Positions 1 through 8,173 of a stretch of DNA of 53,614 bases are shown here, piece by piece. Position numbers and translations under genes: made by a program. How positions within the stretch are numbered: the stretch's first letter is position 1; each line of letters opens with the position of its first letter. The notes beneath the pieces were generated by a model that saw nothing but the letters and a program-made list of their open reading frames with translations, was not told the DNA's origin and did no database searches. Location: contig JAETSN010000026.1 of the NCBI GenBank assembly GCA_021769625.1, positions 1 through 53,614 of the forward strand, read 5' to 3'. Source of the DNA: [Clostridium] symbiosum. GTDB taxonomy: Bacteria > Bacillota > Clostridia > Lachnospirales > Lachnospiraceae.

Positions 1-103
1 CACTGATACTGCGGGACTTTCGAAGAAAGATCATATGGTGGATCTATATGGATAACAGGAACAGATAAGCTGTCAGGTATAAGATCAGACAGTTTTTGAC
101 AGG

Positions 104-131
104 AAAAGAGCCGTCCGGTTTTGGGCGGCTC
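104..131 (-). terminator. Intrinsic terminator after the DUF2786-like gene
   Basis: Read on the minus strand, a GC-rich stem (GAGCCG paired with CGGCTC) is followed by TTTT. It lies just past the stop of the gene ending at 178. Very similar GAGCCG hairpins occur near 8137 and 9133. Confidence 0.7.
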
Positions 132-177
132 GAAGTCTTTGTACGTTCAACAGTGATTACTTTTTCCATAGTCTTGG

Positions 178-879
178 CTATGCTAAAAGCTGCTTTGGAT
201 CAATGACCGTTTCCTGGAGTTTGGTGGACGGATCGAATTTTTTGCCGTCTTCATATCCTTCCAATGCATATTTCTTTTTGCTTCCGCTGCAGTCTATGCT
301 TCCGTAAGCTGTTGCTTTACCCATTGCAGAGATCGCGTCCAGCACAGACTGGGGTGTAACGAGAACAATACCCCAGGTTTGGTCATGCTGTTTTTCCTGT
401 TTTGCGAAAGCGTCAATAAGCCCATTGCAGAACCCATCCCCATAAGCATTGGTGATTTCACGGAGATAGGACGGATGATAAAGCCCCTGATATTTCTTTC
501 TGATCTGCTGGCATCTGCTGTTGATACAGTCGTATGCATACCGGAAGATACGGCAGCAGATTTCAAAATCCTCTTCTAATCCGACAAAACCAATGGTTAC
601 TTTTTTGGCACCTTTCTTGTGGGTGCGGTAAGCACGGCAGCAGTAGTGGGATGCGATGATGGCAGACAGGCGTGTGGCCCAGGTATTCGTCATCTTGGTG
701 CAGGTAATGTCTGTTGTCCGGCGGATGACTTTTTCATCTTTAGAGCGTGAAATCTCTTCAGGACGGAGTTTATATTCAGCCATGAGTTCCCTTGCCTTTA
801 AAAGAGCTGCTTTTGCTTCATGTTCATTCGGACTTTCTGCCAGTGCCAGTAATTTCGCAATTCTATCTTTTATATTCAT
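178..879 (-). CDS. DUF2786-like protein
   Basis: This 233-residue protein opens with MNIKDRIAKLLALAES and a lysine/alanine-rich helix (EAKAALLKARELM). That opening is typical of DUF2786 proteins, which are common on phages and mobile elements and have no established function. The middle part carries clustered cysteines (CC at about residue 80 and again near 108). I chose the ATG at 879 because AGGAGG lies about 8 bases upstream; the frame stays open further upstream but without a ribosome site. The gene follows a hairpin with a U-tract that separates it from the AAA ATPase gene and is followed by a terminator. The family call is from the N-terminus only. Confidence 0.6.
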   Translation of the reverse strand: MNIKDRIAKLLALAESPNEHEAKAALLKARELMAEYKLRPEEISRSKDEKVIRRTTDITCTKMTNTWATRLSAIIASHYCCRAYRTHKKGAKKVTIGFVGLEEDFEICCRIFRYAYDCINSRCQQIRKKYQGLYHPSYLREITNAYGDGFCNGLIDAFAKQEKQHDQTWGIVLVTPQSVLDAISAMGKATAYGSIDCSGSKKKYALEGYEDGKKFDPSTKLQETVIDPKQLLA

Positions 880-934
880 AGATGTTTTCCTCCTGTGATT
901 CGTATAAAGTGTGTTTGCTTTCCGGTATTGGGAA

Positions 935-965
935 TAAAAAAGGAACCATCCATCGGACAGTTCCT
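935..965 (-). terminator. Hairpin with U-tract between the AAA ATPase and DUF2786-like genes
   Basis: Minus-strand stem AGGAACtgTCC with GGAtgGTTCCT and a short loop, followed by six T. It falls between two genes of the same direction, 20 bases after the upstream stop codon. Confidence 0.7.
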
Positions 966-983
966 TCATAAACAGTGGTGTAT

Positions 984-2351
984 TTAATTGAATTTGTAGC
1001 GCTCCAGCATGTAGATCGGAAGTGTTTCGATTTTTCCGTCAATGCCGCCTTTGGTATCTCCCTTCAGATAGAGCAGTTTTTGGGCTTTGCCATGTTCCAG
1101 TGCTTTCAGTGCAGTTGCTGCTGTACCTTTGCCAGACTTAACCTCGATCAGATAGCGGGTAGAAGACTGGATGCTCTGTGCAACGAAGTCGATCTCTCCG
1201 CCCCGGTAGGTGGCAAATGCCGGTGTCTCGAAAATGATTTCCTCCGGAAATTCCTGGCGCTTTAACAGTTCGATATAAACGTAATTTTCATTCAATGTCC
1301 CGGAGCGCGTTGCACTGTCGGCACCGGAGCGGGACAGGTAATAATGCGTGATGCCCAGATCCATAAAAAAGCAGCGGCTTGCCGGTTTAAAATCCAGGAT
1401 ATCCAGTTCCGTGACTTTTCCGCAGTATCCGATGATACCTGACTGGTAGAGCCAGTTAATAGCCCGGTAGCAGGTTACTTTTGAGAGCCTGCTGGAATAA
1501 TTTTTTGTTACCAGCTTCTGCAGTTCCTCGCTGATACTGCCTTCCTCTAATCCTTTTTTCTCACGGAGAAGGATCCGGCAGATGCTTAAAAAGATATTGG
1601 TAAATACACTGACATCTTCAATGTCTGTAAAATACCGCATGGACTCATTCAAAAAGATATGGACGATTTTTACCAGCTCCTTTTGGGCCAGGGATATGTT
1701 CCGGGTGTTCAGATAGGTTTCTACGACCTTTGGATAGCCGCCGATCTGCATGTACACCTCAAAGGCATCCCGAAGTTCATCATATACTCCAGGATCTGTG
1801 TCATCGGCGTGGCCCATAGGAAGCCCAATGTATCTTTGATACAAGGATGCATCAAATGCTTCCAGAAATTCCTGGAAGGAAAGGGTAAAAATACGCATAC
1901 TGGTCACATCTCCGCTGGAAAAACGGAATTCCGGCTCCAGAACACGGCCCGGATAGCTCCCGGTCACGATAAAACGGGACTGGAACTGTCTGGTAAATTC
2001 ACGGATACAGTTAAAAATCTCTGAGGATTCCTGTATTTCATCAATGATGATCACGGTATCAGCATTGTCCTCGAAGGAGGGATCAAACAGGCGGAACGCA
2101 TCCTGCAGCGGCTCTGCTGGCCGGGGCGTTCCGGGCGTCCAGTCCGTTGCTTTTCGGAAACATGCCATGAATTCCTGCCCGGATCTGTCAAAAAGGTTGA
2201 TATAGATTTTGTGCCGGAAGTTCTCATCTGCAAATTTATTGATAATGTATGTCTTGCCAACCTGCCGGGCACCATTGACCTCCAGTGTGCTGTGGGCAGG
2301 CTCATTTTTCCATTCCAGGAGCTGGCTGTAAACTGTCCGTTTCAGATACAT
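984..2351 (-). CDS. AAA-family ATPase with DUF4143 C-terminal domain
   Basis: A 455-residue protein with Walker A GARQVGKT (residues 27-34) and Walker B VIIIDE (D104-E105). The C-terminal part holds a GGEIDFVAQ...YLIEVKSG stretch of the kind seen in PD-(D/E)XK-like DUF4143 domains. Members of this family are widespread standalone ATPases of unknown cellular role, frequent in anaerobes and on mobile DNA. The ATG at 2351 has AAAGGA about 10 bases upstream. An extended -10 promoter lies directly upstream, so it is probably transcribed independently of the upstream cysteine-cluster genes. Whether it serves the element or is cargo cannot be told from sequence. Confidence 0.85.
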   Translation of the reverse strand: MYLKRTVYSQLLEWKNEPAHSTLEVNGARQVGKTYIINKFADENFRHKIYINLFDRSGQEFMACFRKATDWTPGTPRPAEPLQDAFRLFDPSFEDNADTVIIIDEIQESSEIFNCIREFTRQFQSRFIVTGSYPGRVLEPEFRFSSGDVTSMRIFTLSFQEFLEAFDASLYQRYIGLPMGHADDTDPGVYDELRDAFEVYMQIGGYPKVVETYLNTRNISLAQKELVKIVHIFLNESMRYFTDIEDVSVFTNIFLSICRILLREKKGLEEGSISEELQKLVTKNYSSRLSKVTCYRAINWLYQSGIIGYCGKVTELDILDFKPASRCFFMDLGITHYYLSRSGADSATRSGTLNENYVYIELLKRQEFPEEIIFETPAFATYRGGEIDFVAQSIQSSTRYLIEVKSGKGTAATALKALEHGKAQKLLYLKGDTKGGIDGKIETLPIYMLERYKFN

Positions 2352-2381
2352 GCTTAGGATCCTTTCTAAAGTGTATGTTTC

Positions 2382-2390
2382 ATTATAACA
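2382..2390 (-). promoter_or_regulatory. Extended -10 promoter for the AAA/DUF4143 gene
   Basis: Minus-strand TGTTATAAT matches the extended -10 form TGnTATAAT and lies about 30 bases before the start codon. No good -35 is visible, as is usual for this promoter class. Confidence 0.55.
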
Positions 2391-2449
2391 AAGAATCAGG
2401 TATCCATACAGTAGGAAAATACATTTTCCTGCCAGATTCCTTCTGGAGG

Positions 2450-3130
2450 TTACCTCTTTTCCGTTAATGTCTCCAGGGCAGAGAGAAGCCTTTCGGTATT
2501 TCTTTCATATTGCTCCATAAATGGTTTGTTCAGGTCGAAGTCTGAGTATTTATAGCGCAAAAAGAGAACAAGGGCTGCTTTTTTCCGCTCTTTGGGAATC
2601 CGTCTCAAAAGATTTGCGATGGGAACCGTAGACTGGAAATCCAGACTGACAAATGCCCGGTCTTCCTGGGTAAAATACCGCTTCATAAAATCCCTTGCTT
2701 TAAAAGCCTTTCCGTGGAAATGATGGGGCTTTTCCGTACAAAGGTGATAGCGGAAGCCAGGGGCTGTTGGTTCTGCAGACAGCGGGTAAGTCCGGCAGGC
2801 CCGCGGCTTTGCATCGTGTATGGTGCAGCGGTTATCTTTTAAAAAGATACAGGCGTCATCCGGCCCGGTTGTGCCCAGCATGTAAAGAAAATAGCCGCAT
2901 TCGTTGATAGGAACGGGGACCGCATACCGGCACAGGACATCATCCATGCAGGTAACAGGGTGCCCCTGCTGTTTCAGATAGCCTGCCAGGCGGAAAGCAT
3001 CCAGGCTTTCTAAAGGCACGCTTTCTTTTACATGGCGGCAGCAGGCACCGCAGCCGCTGCACTCAAAGGATATCCGGTCGTTCCATTCAAGAGGGTGTAT
3101 ATTTTCCAGTATCAGTTCATTCATAAGCAT
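2450..3130 (-). CDS. YkgJ-family cysteine-cluster protein
   Basis: A 226-residue protein with CxxCxxCC at residues 24-31 (CSGCGACC) and a second conserved block, NRCTIHDAKPRACRTYPL, near residue 105. Both are hallmarks of the YkgJ family, whose cysteines are thought to bind zinc or an iron-sulfur cluster; the biochemical role is not established. The ATG at 3130 has AGGAGG at good spacing. It is one of two YkgJ paralogues here; the other starts at 4351, and a small Zn-ribbon-like protein lies between them. The three sit downstream of DNA ligase in the same direction, separated by terminator-like hairpins. Confidence 0.85.
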   Translation of the reverse strand: MLMNELILENIHPLEWNDRISFECSGCGACCRHVKESVPLESLDAFRLAGYLKQQGHPVTCMDDVLCRYAVPVPINECGYFLYMLGTTGPDDACIFLKDNRCTIHDAKPRACRTYPLSAEPTAPGFRYHLCTEKPHHFHGKAFKARDFMKRYFTQEDRAFVSLDFQSTVPIANLLRRIPKERKKAALVLFLRYKYSDFDLNKPFMEQYERNTERLLSALETLTEKR

Positions 3131-3142
3131 AAAGTCCTCCTT

Positions 3143-3170
3143 AAAAAAGGATGCAGCAGAAACTGCACCC
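3143..3170 (-). terminator. Hairpin with U-tract between small Zn-ribbon and YkgJ genes
   Basis: Minus-strand stem GGGTGCAG paired with CTGCATCC, then six T. The U-tract runs into the AAGGAGG ribosome site of the next gene, so terminator and translation start are adjacent. Confidence 0.65.
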
Positions 3171-3178
3171 TTGTCATT

Positions 3179-3550
3179 TTAGTGTTTTTCATAGAGCAGG
3201 TAGGCAACACCTTTCGGGTGATGTCTGTCAAACCACTGCCACAGCTCTGTCCGTGTCATACCAGCCGGGAAGGAGATATCATGCAGGGTTATGGATTCTG
3301 CAAGATATTCTTCGGCATTTTCCGGCAGCTCCAATGGGATGTCGGTTAACGCCTCCCACATGGCTTCAACTATGTGCAGGCACAGATCGGTGCTGTGGTC
3401 ATAGTCGCAATTTGCATCACATTCCCCACAGAACAGAAGCCTGTGGCCGCAGGCCGGGCACTTTGTGAGAAAGCCCTGTGCTTTAATGTCCCAGGGCATG
3501 TGGATTTCTGTTTCACAGTAGGGGCACCATTCGTAAAGAATCTCTTTCAT
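3179..3550 (-). CDS. Small zinc-ribbon-like protein of unknown function
   Basis: This 123-residue protein has CPYC near residue 9 and CPACG near residue 32, followed by CGECDANC around residues 41-48. The first pairs suggest a zinc ribbon at the N-terminus. The C-terminal half is acidic and leucine-rich (WEALTDIPLELPENAEEYLAE), with a final WFDRHHP motif. I do not recognise a named family. The start at 3550 has an AGAAGG-like site. Its place between two YkgJ-type genes suggests a shared metal-linked context, but that is inference. Confidence 0.6.
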   Translation of the reverse strand: MKEILYEWCPYCETEIHMPWDIKAQGFLTKCPACGHRLLFCGECDANCDYDHSTDLCLHIVEAMWEALTDIPLELPENAEEYLAESITLHDISFPAGMTRTELWQWFDRHHPKGVAYLLYEKH

Positions 3551-3607
3551 TTAAGAACCTTCTTTCCTGTATGATTAAAATGGGCTACAATACGGAAATA
3601 GTCATGC

Positions 3608-4351
3608 TCATACTGCAGCCTCCCCGTTCAGCAGTTTTTCGCCAAGCTCTGCAATCGTCCGGAAAACTTCCAGTATTTTTTCTGTATTTGCCTGGAATTG
3701 TGTCTGGAAATCCTTATTGATATCATAAGCCAGATAAAGGAGAGATAAAGCAGTGTTCCACATCTGGATCATAGTTTCTTCGGAAACTTTTCCTTCAAGC
3801 ATCTTTATGTATTTGGAAAGCAGGATGGTTATCCGGCTCCACTCAGAGAAGAACCAGTCTTCCAGAGGAATATTGAAATCACTGAGCCATTCCTTTACTG
3901 TATGCTGCTTAGAATCATCCCCGCATCCAGGATTGGTAAAGATATATTGGGCTTTGAGCATGCCGTCAGACTGGGAAATATCTCCGCCAAGCTCCAGCTT
4001 AAAAACGCGGCCAATGGGAAATATTGCACACACGACTGGTTTTACATCATGGATGGCGCATTTCCGGTCCTTTAGGAATACACAGCGTTTGACGTTCCCG
4101 CGGGATTTTACCCGTACAATGGGCAGGCGCGAGTCGGGCCCGATATAGGTTTCACAATATTGCTCAAGAACCTCGGCGGGTTTTACCTGGAATTTGCGGG
4201 CAATCCGGAACAGGTCTTTGGCAGTTAATAAAATATCTTCACGGTGGAGGCAGCACTTTCCGCACTGGGTACAGTGGAATTTAAACGGCTCATCCACACC
4301 GATTATCATTTCTTCGTAATGTTTCATAAGTTCTTCTCTGTCGTTCATCAT
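3608..4351 (-). CDS. YkgJ-family cysteine-cluster protein (second copy)
   Basis: A 247-residue protein with CTQCGKCC at residues 27-34 and a second conserved block, RKCAIHDVKPVVCAIFPIG. This is the same two-part cysteine signature as the gene starting at 3130, but with low overall similarity, so the two are old paralogues rather than a recent duplication. Two ATG codons are in tandem at 4351 and 4348, after AAAGGAG; the second has the better spacing. It follows the ligase gene after a strong hairpin. Metal binding is expected from the family; the substrate is unknown. Confidence 0.85.
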   Translation of the reverse strand: MMNDREELMKHYEEMIIGVDEPFKFHCTQCGKCCLHREDILLTAKDLFRIARKFQVKPAEVLEQYCETYIGPDSRLPIVRVKSRGNVKRCVFLKDRKCAIHDVKPVVCAIFPIGRVFKLELGGDISQSDGMLKAQYIFTNPGCGDDSKQHTVKEWLSDFNIPLEDWFFSEWSRITILLSKYIKMLEGKVSEETMIQMWNTALSLLYLAYDINKDFQTQFQANTEKILEVFRTIAELGEKLLNGEAAV

Positions 4352-4371
4352 AATCTCCTTTTTTTATAAAA

Positions 4372-4400
4372 GAAAGGCGCAGCCGTGCGCCGCACCTTTC
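4372..4400 (-). terminator. Terminator between ligA and the YkgJ gene
   Basis: Minus-strand stem GAAAGGTGCG pairs with the CTGCGCCTTTC arm and is followed by TTTTAT. It lies 30 bases after the ligA stop. Confidence 0.7.
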
Positions 4401-4430
4401 CGTTTTTTGGTCAAATCATGCCGTACCGTA

Positions 4431-6434
4431 TTAAGCGATCATATCCAGAAATTCCTGTTCAGTAAGAACCGGGATTCCAAGAGCCTGCGCTTTGGACAGC
4501 TTGCTGCCCGCTTTTTCCCCGCAGATCAGGTAATCTGTCTTTTTCGTCACGGAACTGCCGGGCTTGCCGCCAAGCTCCAGGATCTTTGCATTGATGCCGT
4601 CGCGGGTAAAATGGGTGAGCTTACCGGTTGCGACAACGGTGCGGCCTGTAAATGGGTTTTCTCTTGTTTCTTTCATGATGGTTTCCTCCTTAGATTCAAA
4701 TGTCAGTTCATTCTGCAGTTCTTTCCATAAGCGCAGGTTTTCCTCATCAGAAAACCAGGAATGGATATTGTGGTTCAGTATTTCTCCAAAATCTTCCAGG
4801 GCAGAGAAATCATAGTCGCCGGTGGAAGCAGCTTCAAACGCATCCAGGCTTCCCTGAAAGACATTGCTTAATACACGGCTTTTGGTGCGCCCGATCATAG
4901 GGATATCCATAGAGACCAGATAGCGGACGAAATCCGTATTCCGGCTTCTGTTTATGGCATTCCACAGTCGGTCAAAAGATTTTTCACCAAATCCCTCAAG
5001 CTGGATGATCTGGTCTTTGTACCGGTCTAAATGGTACAGATCCTGGAAGGAGTTCAGATAACCAAGCTCCAGGAAGCGCTCCAGCGTAGCCAGGGAGATG
5101 CCTTCGATGTTCATGGCCTTCTTGCCTACGAAATGCTCATATCTGCGGAGAACCTGGCTGTCACAGGCCGGGTTGCTGCAGTGTACCGTTTCGATGATCC
5201 TTCCGTCACTGGCTTTTTTCCGGTCAATCCATGTTTTGGTATGGCAGCATGGGCAAAGCGGCGGTACGATATCGTGGTACTGTCCCCGGTCAAGATTTTC
5301 TTCGATATGCGGGATGATCATGTTCCGTTTGGAAACAAGGATCCGGCATCCCGGAACCAGTTCCAGGTTTTTGATAAATGTCAGGTTATGAAGCGTTGCT
5401 CTTGAGACTTCACAGCCGTCAATTTCTACCGTATCGAAAATACCGACAGGGGCGATCTCACCGGAACGGGTGGGCGTCCACTCAATGTCACGGAAGATGG
5501 TTTCATACTGTTCATCCTCAAACTTATAGGCGAGCCCGTCTTTATAGTGGTGTCCGGTCCATCCGCAGCTTCTGGAATAGCTCAGGCTGTCGAAAATCGC
5601 TACGATGCCGTCTATCGGGATCCTGCGTCTTTGGGCCTCTGCCTTGAGGCTGCTGATTGCCGTGTTTACCATTTCTTCTGACGGGGCAGGCCCTTCAATC
5701 GTGACATACGGGCAGATGTCAAAACCGAGAGGCTTTAAGAGCGAAAGGCGTATCTGCCGGCTGTCGCTGTATGGAGATTCGTCCATCCCCTCCAGGACAT
5801 TGAACGGGGAGAAATAGACGCAGCGTGCGGCACATTTCTCCGGATCCAGGTTCCTTACAGAGCCTGAAGCAAGGTTCCGGGCATTCCGGTAAGGCTTGCC
5901 GTTACTGTCCAGGAGCGTACCTTTCAGCCGTTCAAAATCATCCGTGTGGATATAGGATTCCCCGGTAATGACGAGCCGTTTCCTGTATGGGATCGTAAGC
6001 GGGACATTACGAAAAGCAGGGATGTTATGCGTAATATCTTCTCCGGTCTCCCCATCCCCTCGGGTGGATGCCTGAATAAGAGTTCCATTTTCATAGACCA
6101 GCTTGGTTGTCAGGCCATCCAGCTTCAGCATCAGCAGTGCGTAATTTCTGGAAAGCAGCGCACATATCTCCGATACCTGTTTTGTTTTATCCAGAGAGAG
6201 CAGCGGAACCGGATGTTTTACTTTGGCAAGGCTGCTGACAGGATAGTAGCCGACGGTCTGGGTGGGGGAAGTGGAAAGAATTATTCCGGTTTCCGCTTCC
6301 AGTCCGGAAAGTTCATCATACAGACGGTCATATTCCTGATCGGTAATCGTGGGTTCATTTAAGTTGTAGTAAGCATGACGGTGCTTATTCAGGTCATGGA
6401 CCAGTTCTTTGATTCTGGAAATTTTATGTTCCAT
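4431..6434 (-). CDS. ligA: NAD-dependent DNA ligase LigA
   Basis: At 667 residues this is full length for LigA, which seals nicks using NAD+. The adenylation lysine is K104 in KLDG. Then follow the nucleotidyltransferase and OB regions, a four-cysteine zinc finger (CPCCH...HCSNPACDS), a helix-hairpin-helix part, and a BRCT domain from about residue 590 (GRTVVATGKLTHFTRDGI). The ATG at 6434 has AGGAGG. Every bacterium has a chromosomal ligA, so a complete copy here is an extra, element-borne one. It may act in processing of transferred single-stranded DNA, or substitute for the host enzyme. Its neighbours are the nonapeptide-repeat gene upstream and cysteine-cluster genes downstream. Confidence 0.95.
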   Translation of the reverse strand: MEHKISRIKELVHDLNKHRHAYYNLNEPTITDQEYDRLYDELSGLEAETGIILSTSPTQTVGYYPVSSLAKVKHPVPLLSLDKTKQVSEICALLSRNYALLMLKLDGLTTKLVYENGTLIQASTRGDGETGEDITHNIPAFRNVPLTIPYRKRLVITGESYIHTDDFERLKGTLLDSNGKPYRNARNLASGSVRNLDPEKCAARCVYFSPFNVLEGMDESPYSDSRQIRLSLLKPLGFDICPYVTIEGPAPSEEMVNTAISSLKAEAQRRRIPIDGIVAIFDSLSYSRSCGWTGHHYKDGLAYKFEDEQYETIFRDIEWTPTRSGEIAPVGIFDTVEIDGCEVSRATLHNLTFIKNLELVPGCRILVSKRNMIIPHIEENLDRGQYHDIVPPLCPCCHTKTWIDRKKASDGRIIETVHCSNPACDSQVLRRYEHFVGKKAMNIEGISLATLERFLELGYLNSFQDLYHLDRYKDQIIQLEGFGEKSFDRLWNAINRSRNTDFVRYLVSMDIPMIGRTKSRVLSNVFQGSLDAFEAASTGDYDFSALEDFGEILNHNIHSWFSDEENLRLWKELQNELTFESKEETIMKETRENPFTGRTVVATGKLTHFTRDGINAKILELGGKPGSSVTKKTDYLICGEKAGSKLSKAQALGIPVLTEQEFLDMIA

Positions 6435-6458
6435 TTGTACCTCCTTCTGCTATGTGTT

Positions 6459-7295
6459 TTACATGAACGGCTGATAAAAACGATCCGGATTCTGGAAATC
6501 GTTCTGGTTTTCCGGGCGGGAAACCGATCCGATTTTTGCATGGCCGTCTATTTGGCCGACCTGGGTACCGGATTCTGCCTGTCCTACCAGTGCATCGTCA
6601 CTCATATAGCTGACAGATGCTTTTCCCCGGATGATTCCCACGATGCTGCTGTCAGCCATCTGGATGACTCTGGCATCCTGGAGCATGCATTCAATCTTTG
6701 CATTCTGGCGCATCCGTTCCACAAGGGAAAAATCAGACATACTCCCGATGGCAGCATGCTGGTTCATTTCCTGGACGGCAGAAAAACCATGCAGTGCCTT
6801 CACCTGTGAAAAATCATACATTTTACGGATCAGGGAGCTGCCGCAAACCTGTTCGGCAGTAGAAGTTCCTTTCATCCTGTCAATGATGGTATCTTCGCAG
6901 AAGATGCATACATCCCGGATGGTTTCCCTGACATGGCAGTTCTTCAGGAAATATGTGCCGTTCGCAAGGGTGTAGATTTCCCTGTGGAAATAGACATGCT
7001 CCTTCCACCAGCGGCAGGCTTCCTTTCTGAAAATCCTGTTGTGTGTCTTTTTCTGATACCAGTGGGGATGGGGTTCCGATCCGGGAGATATATTCCATAA
7101 GGACGGATATTTTTGCGGATCACGCCACCATTTTCCGCCAAGGGGAAACAGTGAAAGATGGACATAATCCCCATCTGCAAGCATCTTTTCCTGCTGGCTG
7201 TCAAGGGGTAACGGTGCATCCTGCTTTACCATGCCGAAATCCGTAAAGATGACGCTTCCATTTTTAAATAGTGTTCCAGTGATATACAGGTTCAT
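6459..7295 (-). CDS. Nonapeptide-repeat protein, probable beta-solenoid, unknown function
   Basis: The 278-residue protein has an N-terminal part (about 1-134) rich in Trp, His and Lys, with no motif I recognise. Residues 135-260 are 14 consecutive nine-residue repeats, for example FSQVKALHG, FSAVQEMNQ, HAAIGSMSD, FSLVERMRQ, NAKIECMLQ, DARVIQMAD. The pattern is x-[ASF]-x-[VIL]-x-x-[MIV]-x-[DGQ], and an 18-residue tail follows. Regular hydrophobic spacing of this kind fits a beta-solenoid with two repeats per coil, but it lacks the Gly/Asp signature of RTX repeats. The start at 7295 has AAAGGAG. It is the first gene after a long attenuated leader, directly ahead of ligA. I cannot assign a function. 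Confidence 0.75.
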   Translation of the reverse strand: MNLYITGTLFKNGSVIFTDFGMVKQDAPLPLDSQQEKMLADGDYVHLSLFPLGGKWWRDPQKYPSLWNISPGSEPHPHWYQKKTHNRIFRKEACRWWKEHVYFHREIYTLANGTYFLKNCHVRETIRDVCIFCEDTIIDRMKGTSTAEQVCGSSLIRKMYDFSQVKALHGFSAVQEMNQHAAIGSMSDFSLVERMRQNAKIECMLQDARVIQMADSSIVGIIRGKASVSYMSDDALVGQAESGTQVGQIDGHAKIGSVSRPENQNDFQNPDRFYQPFM

Positions 7296-7400
7296 TGTTT
7301 CATTCTCCTTTTCTTTTTTTTGTATTATTTTTGTATCCCCGGAAAGACGTCTCCTGGTTCCTCCTTTCCTGTACGGTTGTCTGCATTTTTCTGTCTGCAC

Positions 7401-7435
7401 AAAAAAAGAGAATGGACACGAAAATGTTCATTCTC
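7401..7435 (-). terminator. Second leader terminator upstream of the nonapeptide-repeat gene
   Basis: Minus-strand stem GAGAATG with CATTCTC, followed by seven T. It is the second of two tandem terminators between the promoter near 7573-7601 and the first gene at 7295. Confidence 0.7.
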
Positions 7436-7462
7436 CCACTTGCTGCAGGTATCCTGCAAAAT

Positions 7463-7507
7463 AAAAAAAGCCAGAAGGCTCTGCAGGGCAGAGTTTCCTT
7501 CTGACTA
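7463..7507 (-). terminator. First leader terminator upstream of the nonapeptide-repeat gene
   Basis: A long minus-strand stem (AGTCAGAAGG...CTTCTGGCT with an inner CTCTGC/GCAGAG arm) followed by seven T. It lies about 65 bases after the predicted transcription start, so it would stop most transcripts unless it is relieved. Confidence 0.8.
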
Positions 7508-7512
7508 TCGTA

Positions 7513-7571
7513 CAAACCTAAACTGCGTGTAGCATATCCGTTCCGGATAACACAAAAATGAAATACAAGAT
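7513..7571 (-). ncRNA. Conserved 5' leader RNA core, copy A
   Basis: The leader of the 7295 operon contains ATCTTGTATT, then TTTTTGTGTTATCC, a small hairpin (ATCC-ggaac-GGAT) and ACACGCAGTTTAGGTTTG. The same order and wording recur at 19797-19875 upstream of ssb, followed in both places by tandem terminators. This looks like a cis-acting regulatory RNA, such as an attenuator or antiterminator receiver. The class is not one I recognise. Confidence 0.6.
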
Positions 7572-7572
7572 A

Positions 7573-7601
7573 AGTGTAACACTATATATAGAAAAAGTCA
7601 A
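7573..7601 (-). promoter_or_regulatory. Promoter of the nonapeptide-repeat/ligA operon
   Basis: On the minus strand, TTGACT (7596-7601) and TACACT (7573-7578) are 17 bases apart. Two copies of AACACTATATATAG (7578-7591 and 7609-7622, 31 bases apart) lie in the spacer and just upstream of the -35, and look like operator sites. Confidence 0.7.
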
Positions 7602-7711
7602 ATGATAAAACACTATATATAGTAAAAACAATGGAGGAGAAAGAAAAGGTGTGACAAGCAGGGAAGAAACGCGTATGCTTGATACAGACCATTGAAAAGG
7701 AGGAAACAGGA

Positions 7712-8131
7712 ATGAACATGTGTTATGGTAATAAGGGGGAAACGGAAAAGTATGAGGCATTATTGCTGCTTTTTCAGGAGTCTGTAGAGGCATCTCCTGA
7801 TTACCGGATTGGGATCCTGCCGGGAGTTGGATACATAGCGGTGATTGGAAAAAGCCTGCCGGATGAGGAGGATGGCGAGCGGGCGGCAGTCCATTTGCAT
7901 ATTGACAGGGTAATGCGGACACCGCTTGAGATGGCGGAGGAATTACTGGGAAACTGGAGATGGCAGTGGTATTACAGCCATCCGGGATGTGTGGATGTGG
8001 AAGGGTATGATACGATAATGAGACTGGATCAGGATATGCCGGAAAAGTGCAGGGAGACATATTTTCCGGAACTGAACAATTACCGCAGAAAAGCGGGTGA
8101 GATCGTGGGTGTGGATTGGGAAAACCTGTAA
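7712..8131 (+). CDS. Unrecognised small protein
   Basis: A 139-residue acidic protein on the plus strand, against the direction of its neighbours. The ATG at 7712 follows GGAGG at good spacing. An in-frame ATG at 7679 lacks a ribosome site. The sequence is rich in Trp, Tyr and Glu (ELLGNWRWQWYYSHPG, VGVDWENL) and has no signal peptide or membrane segment. I recognise no family. No plus-strand promoter is obvious; the TATATA repeats of the divergent promoter could serve both directions. Confidence 0.55.
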   Translation: MNMCYGNKGETEKYEALLLLFQESVEASPDYRIGILPGVGYIAVIGKSLPDEEDGERAAVHLHIDRVMRTPLEMAEELLGNWRWQWYYSHPGCVDVEGYDTIMRLDQDMPEKCRETYFPELNNYRRKAGEIVGVDWENL

Positions 8132-8158
8132 AAAAAGAGCCGCTCAGATGGGCGGCTC
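8130..8158 (-). terminator. Terminator for the small gene at 8174-8419
   Basis: Minus-strand stem GAGCCGC/GCGGCTC followed by seven T, 15 bases past the stop of the minus-strand gene. The convergent plus-strand gene ends at the U-tract. Confidence 0.75.
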
Positions 8159-8173
8159 AAAGTATTTTGCGTT

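Noticed and set aside
7518-8060. A 180-codon minus-strand frame opposite the 7712-8131 gene
   Set aside because: Pro/Ser/His-rich translation without a ribosome site; the plus-strand frame has GGAGG and a balanced composition.
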